Shown one piece after another: positions 55,708 to 63,917 of a stretch of 64,000 nt of DNA; position 1 is the stretch's first letter, and every line of letters starts with the position of its first letter. Source of the stretch: an uncultured Mesonia sp. (GTDB taxonomy: Bacteria > Bacteroidota > Bacteroidia > Flavobacteriales > Flavobacteriaceae); contig CANMOY010000011.1 of assembly GCA_947499595.1 (NCBI GenBank), forward strand, positions 1 through 64,000, written 5' to 3'. A program made the translations under genes and the position numbers. The notes under the pieces are model-generated. The model did not search any database. It saw nothing but the letters and a program-made list of their open reading frames with translations, and had not been told where the DNA came from.

Positions 55708-56127
55708 ATGCAGCAGGTTTTTCATGCCAAAGTTTCTTATGGGTTGTTGCTATTGGTAGTATTATCGGTACTTACTTGTATTGCGCCATTACTCACCGAA
55801 GCTTGGGAAGATTGGTTTTGGGTCTTATTGGTATTTACGCTTTTACTAGAAGCTTTTATTTTGCATTTATTTTTATTTACGCGGTATACAATAGTAGGCG
55901 ATAGCTTGCAGGTGCGCAGCGGTTGGATTCGTTACCCCGCTATACCCATTGCGCAAATCACTTTAGTAAAACCCACCAAAAGCATATTATCGGCACCAGC
56001 GCCATCTTTTAAACGCTTGGCGGTTTGTTATAACCGCTACGATGAGTTGATTGTATCGCCTAAGCAAGCCCAAGCCTTCGTAGCCGCCTTACAAGCGATT
56101 AATCCGAACATAAAAAGTGAAATTTAA
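55708..56127 (+). CDS. Small two-helix membrane protein (bacterial PH-like)
   Basis: A 139-residue protein from the ATG at 55708; the GTG at 55699 is also in frame. Two N-terminal transmembrane helices (VSYGLLLLVVLSVLTCIAPL and WFWVLLVFTLLLEAFILHLFL) precede a beta-rich tail with YTIVGDSLQVRSGWIRYPAIPIAQITLV and ELIVSPKQAQAFVAALQAI. That arrangement is characteristic of bacterial PH-like (YdbT/YokE) domain proteins. The role is unknown. Confidence 0.75.
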   Translation: MQQVFHAKVSYGLLLLVVLSVLTCIAPLLTEAWEDWFWVLLVFTLLLEAFILHLFLFTRYTIVGDSLQVRSGWIRYPAIPIAQITLVKPTKSILSAPAPSFKRLAVCYNRYDELIVSPKQAQAFVAALQAINPNIKSEI

Positions 56128-56156
56128 TCAACAATAATTTAAGTATTATAGCTAAA

Positions 56157-56822
56157 ATGAGTGCTAAAGAATATCAATCTATGAATTTTGACAAAGAACG
56201 TTATAAGGTTTACACATGGAAACATTGGTCGATGCTGCATTGGTGCATCAACCCCGGATTAGTGATCAATGAATTGATTTTGGGGCAGCGCATACCCAAA
56301 GTCAGTTTGGTAGACAAAACCCAAGATAAGCCACTGGTAGAGCGTTCTTATGTTCCTTGTCCGCATTGCCACAGCCTACATGATTCCCGCACTTGGGCGG
56401 CCCCGAATGCTACGCTATTCAAAAACTGGTTTGGCTTATACTGTCCTAATTGTCAGCAAATCATTCCTTGCCTAATGAATGTATTTACCTTTTTGATTTT
56501 AGCTATTAGTTTCCCGCTCTGGGGCGGATTTAAAAAACGCTTGAAAACCAAATGGTTGGCACAACAACCTGCGCGTTATGAAAATTTAAATTTAGAGCAG
56601 GTCTCTCAAAAATTTAAAACCCAGAATTGGGTAAAAACCGGTTTGACTTGGGGTGCGTTTATGTTTGTTTTTATGAGTGTGTTGTATCCTTATTTTACCG
56701 GCGGAAAAATAACAGCAGTTAGCTTAGGGTTGGGTGTTGTAATCTGGACGTTAGGCGGATTGCTGTTCGGTTACTTTATGAAGGCCTATTTAAATAAAAA
56801 ACCAACTATTAAAACCAAATGA
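56157..56822 (+). CDS. Membrane protein with a zinc-ribbon segment
   Basis: A 221-residue protein. A CPHC pair (in YVPCPHCHSLHD) and a CPNC pair (in LYCPNCQQI) about 30 residues apart look like a zinc ribbon. It is followed by about four hydrophobic helices (MNVFTFLILAISFPLWGGF, WGAFMFVFMSVLYPYF, LGLGVVIWTLGGLLFGYF). Similar proteins occur in Flavobacteriia with no assigned function. It is the last of a run of small plus-strand genes and has its own 5' leader. Confidence 0.75.
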   Translation: MSAKEYQSMNFDKERYKVYTWKHWSMLHWCINPGLVINELILGQRIPKVSLVDKTQDKPLVERSYVPCPHCHSLHDSRTWAAPNATLFKNWFGLYCPNCQQIIPCLMNVFTFLILAISFPLWGGFKKRLKTKWLAQQPARYENLNLEQVSQKFKTQNWVKTGLTWGAFMFVFMSVLYPYFTGGKITAVSLGLGVVIWTLGGLLFGYFMKAYLNKKPTIKTK

Positions 56823-56946
56823 ATAAATCGTTTATAGACTGAATTTTGGTGAATATGCTCATTTAAAATGCTTATATTTAAGACTTTAATGCCTTACATA
56901 GACTATGTAGGCGTTATTAATTGTTGAACTTTTTAAATATAAATTT

Positions 56947-57693
56947 ATGCAGTCTGCTCAAAAATTCCCCGATTTTACTAAGCTAAAAGCCATCTTTATC
57001 AATTGCACCTTAAAGAAATCGCCTCAAGACAGCCATACCGAAACCTTGATGCGTCAATCTATGGATATTATGACAAAAGAAGGTGTACAGCTTCGCTATA
57101 TACGCTTGGTAGACCATCAAGTACCGCCAGGAGTTTATCCCGATATGACCGAACACGGTTGGGAACAAGATGAGTGGCCACAGCTAAAAGAGCAAATACT
57201 TGCCGCCGATATTTTGGTAATTGGTACACCCATTTGGTTAGGTGAAAAATCATCGGTAGCCCAAAAATTAATCGAACGCTTGTATGCCTTAAGTGGTATG
57301 ACTAACGATCGCGGACAATATATTTATTACAACAAAGTAGGTGGCTGCCTGGTTACCGGCAATGAAGACGGTTTAAAACATTGTGCGCGTGATATATTGT
57401 ATGCTTTACAACATATAGGGTACAGCATTCCGCCCCAAGCCGATGCGGGTTGGATTGGCGAAGTGGGACCCGGCCCAAGCTATGGCGATACCGAGTGGCA
57501 GGACCAAAGCCTCAATCAGCCTGCTGGTTTTGATAGCGATTTTACCCAGCGCAATACTACTTTTATGACTTATAATTTATTACACCTGGCGCAGATGATT
57601 CAAGCTCAAGGCGGATACAGCAACTACGGCAATAATAAAAATGCTTGGGATGAAGGCAAACGCTGGAATTTTGATAATCCTGAGTACCGTTAA
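56947..57693 (+). CDS. Flavodoxin-fold NAD(P)H-dependent reductase
   Basis: A 248-residue protein of the NADPH-dependent FMN reductase/flavodoxin superfamily. The phosphate loop region is INCTLKKSPQDSHTETLM, then ILVIGTPIWLGEKSSVAQKLIERL, and the flavin-contact segment KVGGCLVTGNEDG. The C-terminal part (GPSYGDTEWQDQ, NTTFMTYNLLHLAQMI) matches the subgroup with a tryptophan reductase-like tail. Substrate unknown (quinone, azo or nitro compounds are possible). It converges on the DUF1989 gene, 37 bp apart, so the two meet at their 3' ends. Confidence 0.87.
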   Translation: MQSAQKFPDFTKLKAIFINCTLKKSPQDSHTETLMRQSMDIMTKEGVQLRYIRLVDHQVPPGVYPDMTEHGWEQDEWPQLKEQILAADILVIGTPIWLGEKSSVAQKLIERLYALSGMTNDRGQYIYYNKVGGCLVTGNEDGLKHCARDILYALQHIGYSIPPQADAGWIGEVGPGPSYGDTEWQDQSLNQPAGFDSDFTQRNTTFMTYNLLHLAQMIQAQGGYSNYGNNKNAWDEGKRWNFDNPEYR

Positions 57694-57730
57694 ACGGATG
57701 GCATCACTTTAATTTTAATGCATTGGATTT

Positions 57731-58315
57731 TTATGCCGTTAGAATTTCAAAATGTATAGGTTTAAAAGTACCGCCATTGCTGTCTTCGGCAGAGCAGGCT
57801 GTCAGCCCCACAATCAAGTCCATTTTCGCTTCAAAGAGAATAAAATCTCCCGCCTTACTTAATGGGGGTTCCACGCTTATTTGCCCATCTTCTTTTACTT
57901 GAACATTCATAAAGATATTAAAAGCATTCGGAATTTGATCAGGCTCTATGCCAAACGGAGCTAAGTTGGTATATAGGTTCTCAAAACAGCTGGGGTGGTA
58001 GCCCTCATATTCGTACATAATCTCGAAGGTTTCTGGACTACAGGGAGCGAGCAAAAAATCATTACGCCCATTGGTGTCTTCTACTATTTTCATCATCGGC
58101 TGACTTCGATTGGACCACAGTTGATTGCCTGTAGTTAAGAAAATATTTTCTTCAAAGTCTAGACTCTTACCAGATGATAATTTTTCGCGCGGGTCTTTCG
58201 CATTAAAAAGTACCATATCACTTACTTGCTGGCCTTTGGGGTCTATCACTTTTAAATATTCTCCTTTTTTCAATTGAAAAGCTGTTCCCGACTGTTCAGG
58301 TATTTTTTTTGTCAT
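57731..58315 (-). CDS. DUF1989 (urea carboxylase-associated) protein
   Basis: A 194-residue DUF1989 protein. Its signatures are LKKGEYLKVIDPKGQQVSDMVLFNA, the Cys-containing LLAPCSPE and GYHPSCFENL, and the late VGLTACSAED, which probably hold a metal. DUF1989 enzymes act on guanidine-type and related nitrogen compounds; the azomycin pathway enzyme RohQ (a cyclodehydratase making 2-aminoimidazole) belongs here, as I recall. It is 17 bp downstream of the YcgG-type gene and shares its transcript. The actual substrate here is unknown. Confidence 0.82.
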   Translation of the reverse strand: MTKKIPEQSGTAFQLKKGEYLKVIDPKGQQVSDMVLFNAKDPREKLSSGKSLDFEENIFLTTGNQLWSNRSQPMMKIVEDTNGRNDFLLAPCSPETFEIMYEYEGYHPSCFENLYTNLAPFGIEPDQIPNAFNIFMNVQVKEDGQISVEPPLSKAGDFILFEAKMDLIVGLTACSAEDSNGGTFKPIHFEILTA

Positions 58316-58332
58316 TTGGTCTAATTTTTTTT

Positions 58333-59007
58333 TTAAGCTTTATGGAAAGGACATTTCCAATTTTTTTCTGTTTTTCTACCACTGTATTGACGCGCTTCGC
58401 TAGCATCGCCAAAATCGGCTAAGACCGGGTTGATTGACCCCTGGAATGCCTTATCTCTTTTCCGAATTCGTTTTTTGACCACTTCATAACTTCCCATTTC
58501 GCGCAGTTTTTCAAATTGAGCGTGCAGGTTAAAAGCAATACTCACATAGGGTGCCTGTCTGGCCTTTCTTGAACTACGCGGGTGCATTCCAACTATATAA
58601 AATGCCCTACCGGCAATACTGAAACTAAAGTTGTTACTCGCCGGATCTGCAGAAACGCTTGAATCCCAATTGGCATTATCAACTTGGTGTATTTGGTTGA
58701 GCAATTGCCAAAGCGCTTGCTCAAAAGATTTTTCGTCTTTAAAACTAACTTCTGGAAAAACCGCAATAAAACTAGCAAATTTATTATCACCAAAATCGTA
58801 TTGTTGGATGTATTCTTTTATATCGGTCACCAATTGGCGTGCGGTGCTCTGTGTATCGAAATCTGGATAACTTCTAAGAAACAAACCTTGGGTTTGATGA
58901 ACACTATGCGCCATTATACAAGGGTGATTTTTGTCTACTATAAACTTACGGAAAGCTTTTTCATAGATTTTATTTGAATTTTGGTCGGTTTGGTTCGTCG
59001 GTTTCAT
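58333..59007 (-). CDS. YqcI/YcgG family heme-dependent N-oxygenase-like protein
   Basis: A 224-residue protein from the ATG at 59007 (MKPTNQTDQ); an upstream ATG at 59040 is also possible. Family signatures are NHPCIMAHS, IVGMHPRSSRKARQAP (the HPRSSR-type motif) and the C-terminal WKCPFHKA. Relatives in this family include heme-dependent N-hydroxylases (GntA, arginine) and the nitro-forming RohS of the azomycin pathway. The Cys and His in those motifs are candidate heme ligands. It is first in the pair with DUF1989, so the two probably act on one compound. Confidence 0.82.
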   Translation of the reverse strand: MKPTNQTDQNSNKIYEKAFRKFIVDKNHPCIMAHSVHQTQGLFLRSYPDFDTQSTARQLVTDIKEYIQQYDFGDNKFASFIAVFPEVSFKDEKSFEQALWQLLNQIHQVDNANWDSSVSADPASNNFSFSIAGRAFYIVGMHPRSSRKARQAPYVSIAFNLHAQFEKLREMGSYEVVKKRIRKRDKAFQGSINPVLADFGDASEARQYSGRKTEKNWKCPFHKA

Positions 59008-59103
59008 AAGCTTTTTTTCTAAAATTACCCATTTCATCATTCTTTAGTTAACGGATTAACAGATATTTAAACAAAGCTTAAACTAGTTTAACAAACGCAG
59101 ATT

Positions 59104-59367
59104 TTAATTCTTAGTTTTGTATTTAAAATACAACACTAGCATAGTAGCGTTGAGAGAGAACGAAATTCCATTGGTAAGTATAATAGCAATGTCATTACGT
59201 AATACACCATAAAGGGTCCATAAGCCTACCCCCATTGTTAAAATAAAAAACATCTTAGGAGAGAGATCGGCTACTTTTTTGCTTCGCCATGCTTTATACA
59301 ATTGGGGGATTATTGCTGAGGTGGTACATACCCCAGCAACCAACCCTAGAAAAGTTAGCCCATCCAT
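59104..59367 (-). CDS. SemiSWEET sugar transporter
   Basis: An 87-residue membrane protein with three helices and the SemiSWEET/PQ-loop motif PQLYKAWRSKKVADLS (PQ at helix 1 end). It begins with FLGLVAGVCTTSAIIPQ and ends with NGISFSLNATMLVLYFKYK. These proteins dimerise to move sugars across the inner membrane. The substrate is unknown. It lies 97 bp upstream of the YcgG gene on the same strand and may or may not share a transcript. Confidence 0.93.
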   Translation of the reverse strand: MDGLTFLGLVAGVCTTSAIIPQLYKAWRSKKVADLSPKMFFILTMGVGLWTLYGVLRNDIAIILTNGISFSLNATMLVLYFKYKTKN

Positions 59368-59536
59368 TGCATTTTGGGATTAAAGGTTTATCGTTAAGGA
59401 TATACAATTTCAATTAAATTGTTGATATAGTAGCCATTAAGGCTATTAAATTCTAGTTAAACAGCTCTTAAGGAATTCTAAAATACCGGTGAGATTGTCT
59501 TGCTATCCTATAATTTAGTAATCAATTTAAAATGAA

Positions 59537-59680
59537 ATGATGATGGAACAAGATGAAAAACATGCCGTAAATGAAGATAGTTTGCAAGAAAAGTATGAAG
59601 GGGAAACACATGCGAAAGGCGAGGATACCCATGCTAATAAATCGCTTTGGGAACAGATGAAGAATCTGTTTGGTTTTTAA
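59537..59680 (+). CDS. Small acidic protein upstream of mgtC
   Basis: A 47-residue open frame. It opens with three consecutive ATG codons, then MEQDEKHAVNEDSLQEKYEG, and ends LWEQMKNLFGF. It is rich in Glu/Asp and His with a hydrophobic end, and no domain is recognised. The stop lies 19 bp before the MgtC start, an operon-like spacing. Length and coding bias make it credible but not proven. Confidence 0.5.
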   Translation: MMMEQDEKHAVNEDSLQEKYEGETHAKGEDTHANKSLWEQMKNLFGF

Positions 59681-59699
59681 AATAAGTTTTTAAATTAGA

Positions 59700-60167
59700 A
59701 TGCCTATGCCTATTGAATTAGAATTAGATGTGCTACTATTTTTAAAAAATGGCTTAGCGGCTATTTTGGCTGGCTTTTTAATGGGGTTAGAACGTCAGTT
59801 AAAGGGGAAACATGCAGGCTTAAAGACCAATGTTTTAGTGGCATTAGGCGCTAATGTTTTTATAATGGCCTCCTTGGTGTTTGCTGACTTTTCGGGAACC
59901 GATCTTAGCCGGGTATTGGGGCAAGTTATTGTAGGCGTAGGATTTCTAGGTGCTGGTGTTATTTTGCCTAAAAATGGAGAGGATAAAGTAGCAGGATTGG
60001 CTACAGCCGCTACCATTTGGTGCAGTGCGGCTGCAGGATGTTTAGCAGGGCTAGGCTTGTATGCGGTACTAGGCGTTTTTACTATTATGGTAGTGTTGGT
60101 GAATCTTGTTTTTGGTTTATTGAATAGAAAAATAGATAAAAAGAAGTCGGCTAAAAAAAATAAGTAA
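59700..60167 (+). CDS. MgtC/SapB family membrane protein
   Basis: A 155-residue protein with four hydrophobic helices. The characteristic start is LLFLKNGLAAILAGFLMGLERQLKGK, including the conserved GLERQ, then LGQVIVGVGFLGAGVIL and AGLATAATIWCSAAAGCLAGLGLY. MgtC-type proteins modulate Mg2+ homeostasis or the F1Fo ATPase in pathogens; in free-living species they are membrane proteins of unclear use. The C-terminus is basic (KKSAKKNK). Confidence 0.9.
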   Translation: MPMPIELELDVLLFLKNGLAAILAGFLMGLERQLKGKHAGLKTNVLVALGANVFIMASLVFADFSGTDLSRVLGQVIVGVGFLGAGVILPKNGEDKVAGLATAATIWCSAAAGCLAGLGLYAVLGVFTIMVVLVNLVFGLLNRKIDKKKSAKKNK

Positions 60168-60176
60168 ACTTAAAGC

Positions 60177-60731
60177 TTAAGCATCCTCATTCGTATTTTC
60201 AATTTCTTCTTGTTCTTCATCTGATAATAAGTAATGATCTTTTCCTAAACCCACAATTTTAATGATGTTGGTTACCGTTTTGTATAATAAAAGTATTACT
60301 GTAATTAAGGTACCGCTTAGCAACGAAGAAAAAAACAAACTGATCCAATAAATATAGCTAAACCATGCCGTTGGCAAATTTTCTGCTTCGGTGATGGGAA
60401 TATTGAATAACTGAAAAACAATTAATGTGACCACAAACAATACCGTTACCAGCTTTGCAATATTTAAAACTTGCACATAATGTTGATTCTTTAAGCGCGA
60501 TTTGGTACTTGTACTTATACCTAAAAGGGTAAGCAATAAAGCCAAAATAGTGGCCGATGCTAAAATAATGGTATTGCACAGCATATTAATGCCAGACATC
60601 GAGGTATTCAACAGCTGCTTAGCCTCGTAGCCCGATAGGTTTCCTAGTACAAATACCGCTAAGCCAATAAAGATAAAAGCAACTAAGCCGCCACTTATGG
60701 GTCCTTTATTTTTACTGATAAAATGTTGCAT
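60177..60731 (-). CDS. Four-helix membrane protein, unknown
   Basis: A 184-residue protein with four hydrophobic segments (VAFIFIGLAVFVLGNLSG, TIILASATILALLLTLLGI, LVTVLFVVTLIVFQLF, YIYWISLFFSSLLSGTLITVILLLY) and an acidic tail (SDEEQEEIENTNEDA). No catalytic or transport motif is visible. It sits 6 bp downstream of the PaiB gene and is the last of a three-gene minus-strand run. Confidence 0.75.
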   Translation of the reverse strand: MQHFISKNKGPISGGLVAFIFIGLAVFVLGNLSGYEAKQLLNTSMSGINMLCNTIILASATILALLLTLLGISTSTKSRLKNQHYVQVLNIAKLVTVLFVVTLIVFQLFNIPITEAENLPTAWFSYIYWISLFFSSLLSGTLITVILLLYKTVTNIIKIVGLGKDHYLLSDEEQEEIENTNEDA

Positions 60732-60737
60732 ATTCGT

Positions 60738-61349
60738 TTATTTTAATCGGTTTTCATTGCTAATGGCTTTGGCTACTTCCTTTGTGTTTTTCTCTTTTAA
60801 AAGATGTTTACAGACCTCTATCTGAGTCTCTTGCGATTGTTTTTGATGGTATTTAGCTATCGCCTGTATTTTATAAGGAATAGCTTGAAAGCCTAAAATC
60901 AATGGCAAATGTTCTTCGATTAAATTCCTTGGTAAATCTTCATAGTACAAAGGATTTTCTTGTTGACTTTCAAAATGGTTTACCAGTATTTTTAAATCTT
61001 TTTCAAGCTGCCTTTGACTACGAGGAATTAGTTTAGCGTTGATGTGAACCGCACTATAATCCCAAGTACTGATGTCTTTATGGGGGTACCAAGAAGAGGA
61101 GACATAAGCTTGAGGTCCTTGAAATATAAATAGAGCCTCTGTGCCCGATTTTAAATATTCAAACTGCGGATTGCTTTTGGCTATATGTCCTATTAGCTTA
61201 AACGCATCTGCATTACCTTCTGGCATAATGGGAATGTGGGTGGCCAGTAATTCTTCGCCTTGAATAACCATACCGCAGAAAGGATAAGCTTTTATAAAGT
61301 CAAAAATGTAGGATTTGTCTTTTTTCTGGTAAGCTTTAGGATAATACAT
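60738..61349 (-). CDS. FMN-binding negative transcriptional regulator, PaiB type
   Basis: A 203-residue PaiB family protein (split-barrel FMN-binding fold). Marks are MYYPKAYQKKDKSYIFDFIKAYPF, THIPIMPEG, GHIAKSNPQ and PQAYVSSSWY. In Bacillus the PaiA/PaiB pair represses protease and sporulation genes; in other lineages PaiB may be enzymatic, and PaiA is not encoded here. It starts 2 bp after the DUF421 stop and is followed by the four-helix protein, so the three are probably co-transcribed. Confidence 0.9.
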   Translation of the reverse strand: MYYPKAYQKKDKSYIFDFIKAYPFCGMVIQGEELLATHIPIMPEGNADAFKLIGHIAKSNPQFEYLKSGTEALFIFQGPQAYVSSSWYPHKDISTWDYSAVHINAKLIPRSQRQLEKDLKILVNHFESQQENPLYYEDLPRNLIEEHLPLILGFQAIPYKIQAIAKYHQKQSQETQIEVCKHLLKEKNTKEVAKAISNENRLK

Positions 61350-61351
61350 AT

Positions 61352-61876
61352 TTATTGATTTTTGACATCTTTAAGTAACCAATCTTCTAATTCTAAATCC
61401 TTTTGATTGGTGTGCAATACCGAAATATCTCCCGTAGTTTCAAAAACAACCGCCCGAACCTGGCTCAGCCGGCAAACGTTCGCCTCTCTTAATTTGGCGC
61501 GTAAGTCACTTTTGGTTACTCTTGCTTTTTTTAAGTTGTTATCTAAAATTTTTTGCTTATCCATCAATAATAACGGTGTATTGTCTATAGCCGTTTGCAC
61601 GGATTGGTGGCGCCGTAGTTGTGCAATAAGAAATTGAAAAAGGAAAATAAAGAAACATCCAAAAACACCTTCGAGTAAACTTACCGATTGGGAGAGTAGC
61701 GTAGAAGCAATAATCGAACCCACGGCGATGGTCATGGCAAAATCAAAACCCGACATTTTGGAGAAACTGCGTTTACCAAAAATTCTTGTGAAAGCAATTA
61801 CTACCAAATAAATTACTAAAGTGCTAATGCCGATGGCGATTAGGGTTTTAATATCGGTGGCGAACCAGCTTTTCAT
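61352..61876 (-). CDS. DUF421 (YetF-like) membrane protein
   Basis: A 174-residue protein with three N-terminal helices (IAIGISTLVIYLVVIAFTRI, SGFDFAMTIAVGSIIASTLL, FGCFFIFLFQFLIAQL), then the soluble DUF421 domain with the hallmark MDKQKILDNNLKKARVTKSDLRAKLREANV. It first appears as KRSFSKMSGFDFA, family-typical. The function is unknown. It is the first gene of the minus-strand run; about 108 bp separate it from the hydrolase-cREC gene end. Confidence 0.9.
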   Translation of the reverse strand: MKSWFATDIKTLIAIGISTLVIYLVVIAFTRIFGKRSFSKMSGFDFAMTIAVGSIIASTLLSQSVSLLEGVFGCFFIFLFQFLIAQLRRHQSVQTAIDNTPLLLMDKQKILDNNLKKARVTKSDLRAKLREANVCRLSQVRAVVFETTGDISVLHTNQKDLELEDWLLKDVKNQ

Positions 61877-61984
61877 AGGATTATCTTTTTTGATTTTTAT
61901 TTGTTGAAAGTTAACCAGAAAAGGAGTTCACCCTATACTTATTAATAATAAATTAATACTTATGTGTTGTTATTTAGCAATAAT

Positions 61985-62827
61985 TTATAATTTTTGCTTG
62001 TTTTTGATAAAAGTTAAATAATTGTCTAGTAAGCCCTGAATTTGTTCGGCAGCAATGGGGTTGGCCGAGTGTACTGCAAACTGTAATTCGCTTAGGTCTA
62101 TACCCGATTCATAAACCAACCATTTGGCCGCGGCATAGCCATCGGGAGCCACTTGGCCGTTATCGGCTAGGCCTAAATCGTTATCAAAACTGATGAATTC
62201 GGGTAAACCAAACCGAAGCAGGTGTTGCTTAAAAGCTTCAACACTACGTACCACGGCAAAATCTTTACAAAGCGGCGCGGGATAAACATGTTGCGGGTCG
62301 CGTATATCATCTAAAAACAAATGCTTTTTGGGCGTAAAACGCAAATCCGTAAAAAAATGATGAACAGAATTTTGAAATACTTTCAATGGGATACGATGAG
62401 CTAAGTCGGCTATAAGCTGCAGTCTAAAATAGGTCTTATTAGGAAGTTTTTGAGCGATGAATTGTAAACTTTCTTGAGCCGACACTACAGTATCGGCGGC
62501 ACCTAAAGTAAAATGTAATAAGGATTCGTGCTTTGGGATTTCTTGCGGAATTTCTTGATTTAGACTTCTTCTTACCAAGGCCGGATTAAATAATAGGCCG
62601 GGCCTATTAAGCATTGCACTTAAATGATAGGCTACAAAACCGCCCATACTGCTACCTACTACAAGATCTATATTTTGATCACGATATTGGTGGTACAAGT
62701 GGTTAATTACGGTTGCATTTTCACGGTAATCGATGCTAGGAGCAATTACTTCTGCATATTTTTCTAAAAAGGCACGTTTAGGCGCGCTTAATTTACTTTC
62801 GAGTCCGTGGAGATATAAAAGTTTCAT
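61985..62827 (-). CDS. YqiA-like hydrolase fused to a cREC-type domain
   Basis: A 280-residue two-domain protein. Residues 1-160 are a YqiA-type alpha/beta hydrolase: LYLHGLES, nucleophile GSSMGG (Ser60), acid Asp112 in GAADTVV and His144 in DLAHRIP. From about residue 168 comes a cyclic-phosphate-processing receiver-like domain: HLFLDDIRDP, ISFDNDLGLA, GYAAAKWLV and VHSANP. Such cREC domains are associated with nucleic-acid conflict or repair systems. Its ATG overlaps the WYL regulator stop by 4 bp, so the two are coupled. The fusion is unusual; its substrate is not known. Confidence 0.85.
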   Translation of the reverse strand: MKLLYLHGLESKLSAPKRAFLEKYAEVIAPSIDYRENATVINHLYHQYRDQNIDLVVGSSMGGFVAYHLSAMLNRPGLLFNPALVRRSLNQEIPQEIPKHESLLHFTLGAADTVVSAQESLQFIAQKLPNKTYFRLQLIADLAHRIPLKVFQNSVHHFFTDLRFTPKKHLFLDDIRDPQHVYPAPLCKDFAVVRSVEAFKQHLLRFGLPEFISFDNDLGLADNGQVAPDGYAAAKWLVYESGIDLSELQFAVHSANPIAAEQIQGLLDNYLTFIKNKQKL

Positions 62828-63738
62828 TGATCCTGGTATTTTTTATAGATTTTTTCAATTTCGTTCTGTATATGTTGGCGGTAGCTTTTGGGGGCAATGA
62901 CCTCTGTGTACATACTCATTTTTAGTATTTGACCATCTAACTCATGCGTGGGCACCAGTGTTAGGTTAACAAATTGGTAACCCGATTCTGTTGCCGGTAG
63001 AATACGTTGGGAATGATGAAGCGGCAAACTGGCAAGATATTGAGCGTGCTTATTGGTTACCTTGAGTTTTATTTCTTGAGGTTGCTCATCGGTGGCAAAC
63101 AACCCAACCACCCGATCATACTTTTGCAATTGATTTTGATATTGGCTTCTTGGAGTAGTGCTTAACTTACCCACACGTGGGTTTTGCATACGTTCTACCC
63201 CATAGGTGCGCACTTGGTTTTTACCCTGAGGAACCCCGATGAGGTACCAACGGTTAAGGTATTCTTTAAGCAATAAGGGTCTGATGTGTTTTTGACTCGA
63301 CTGTTCTTGGCTGAATTTTTTGTAGGTAAAATGCAGATCGCAATCGAGTTTAAAAGCTTGCAATATAGGCGCTAGATTCTCGATGTTTTTAAGTTGGCTC
63401 GAATCATCAAAAACTACATAATCCAGCAGTTCGTGATGGTTTTGCAAGCCATCTCTAAAAACGTCACCCAAATTAAGCAATTCGAGAAATTTAAAAAAAG
63501 AATCGGCTTTAACACTTTTTTCGGTATCTATATAGTACCCCTGTTGATGGTTGTTATAACAAAGTTCTAACCCAAAATCGGTTTTGATTTTTTCAAAGTC
63601 ACGTTCTAAGGTACGCGCCGAAATTTCAAAATCGCGCAGGGCCAAGTATTCTAAAATGGCCTCTTTGCTAGGATAGTGACGATCTCGAATAAATTGCATA
63701 ATATATTGTATGCGCCGGGAAATAATGTATTTACTCAT
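62824..63738 (-). CDS. HTH-WYL transcriptional regulator
   Basis: A 304-residue regulator from the ATG at 63738 (MSKYIISRRIQYIMQFI). The N-terminal winged helix segment has FEISARTLERDFEKIK, then a WYL domain core that begins LLLKEYLNRWYLIGVPQGKN. A last beta-rich part (GQILKMSMYTEVIAPKSYR) is the WCX-like C-terminal extension. WYL proteins sense nucleic-acid ligands or nucleotides and control defence and repair genes. It is co-transcribed with the hydrolase-cREC gene, its likely target partner. Confidence 0.9.
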   Translation of the reverse strand: MSKYIISRRIQYIMQFIRDRHYPSKEAILEYLALRDFEISARTLERDFEKIKTDFGLELCYNNHQQGYYIDTEKSVKADSFFKFLELLNLGDVFRDGLQNHHELLDYVVFDDSSQLKNIENLAPILQAFKLDCDLHFTYKKFSQEQSSQKHIRPLLLKEYLNRWYLIGVPQGKNQVRTYGVERMQNPRVGKLSTTPRSQYQNQLQKYDRVVGLFATDEQPQEIKLKVTNKHAQYLASLPLHHSQRILPATESGYQFVNLTLVPTHELDGQILKMSMYTEVIAPKSYRQHIQNEIEKIYKKYQDQ

Positions 63739-63917
63739 AGACGTAAAACTAGTGCAAGAGAACGACATTTGATGTCGAAGCTCTTTTGAAATTTCAAATT
63801 TATCCTCATTAGAAAATGCTAATATAATCTTAATAGGCTAAATTTTAACGTATTATGCTTTATTCTTTTTATAATTTGGTGAAAATTACTAATCCTTTAT
63901 ACTAAATTGAAACGATT

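Noticed and set aside
58631..58977. Plus-strand frames of 79 and 97 codons
   Set aside because: They are antisense to the YqcI/YcgG gene, which keeps its family motifs.
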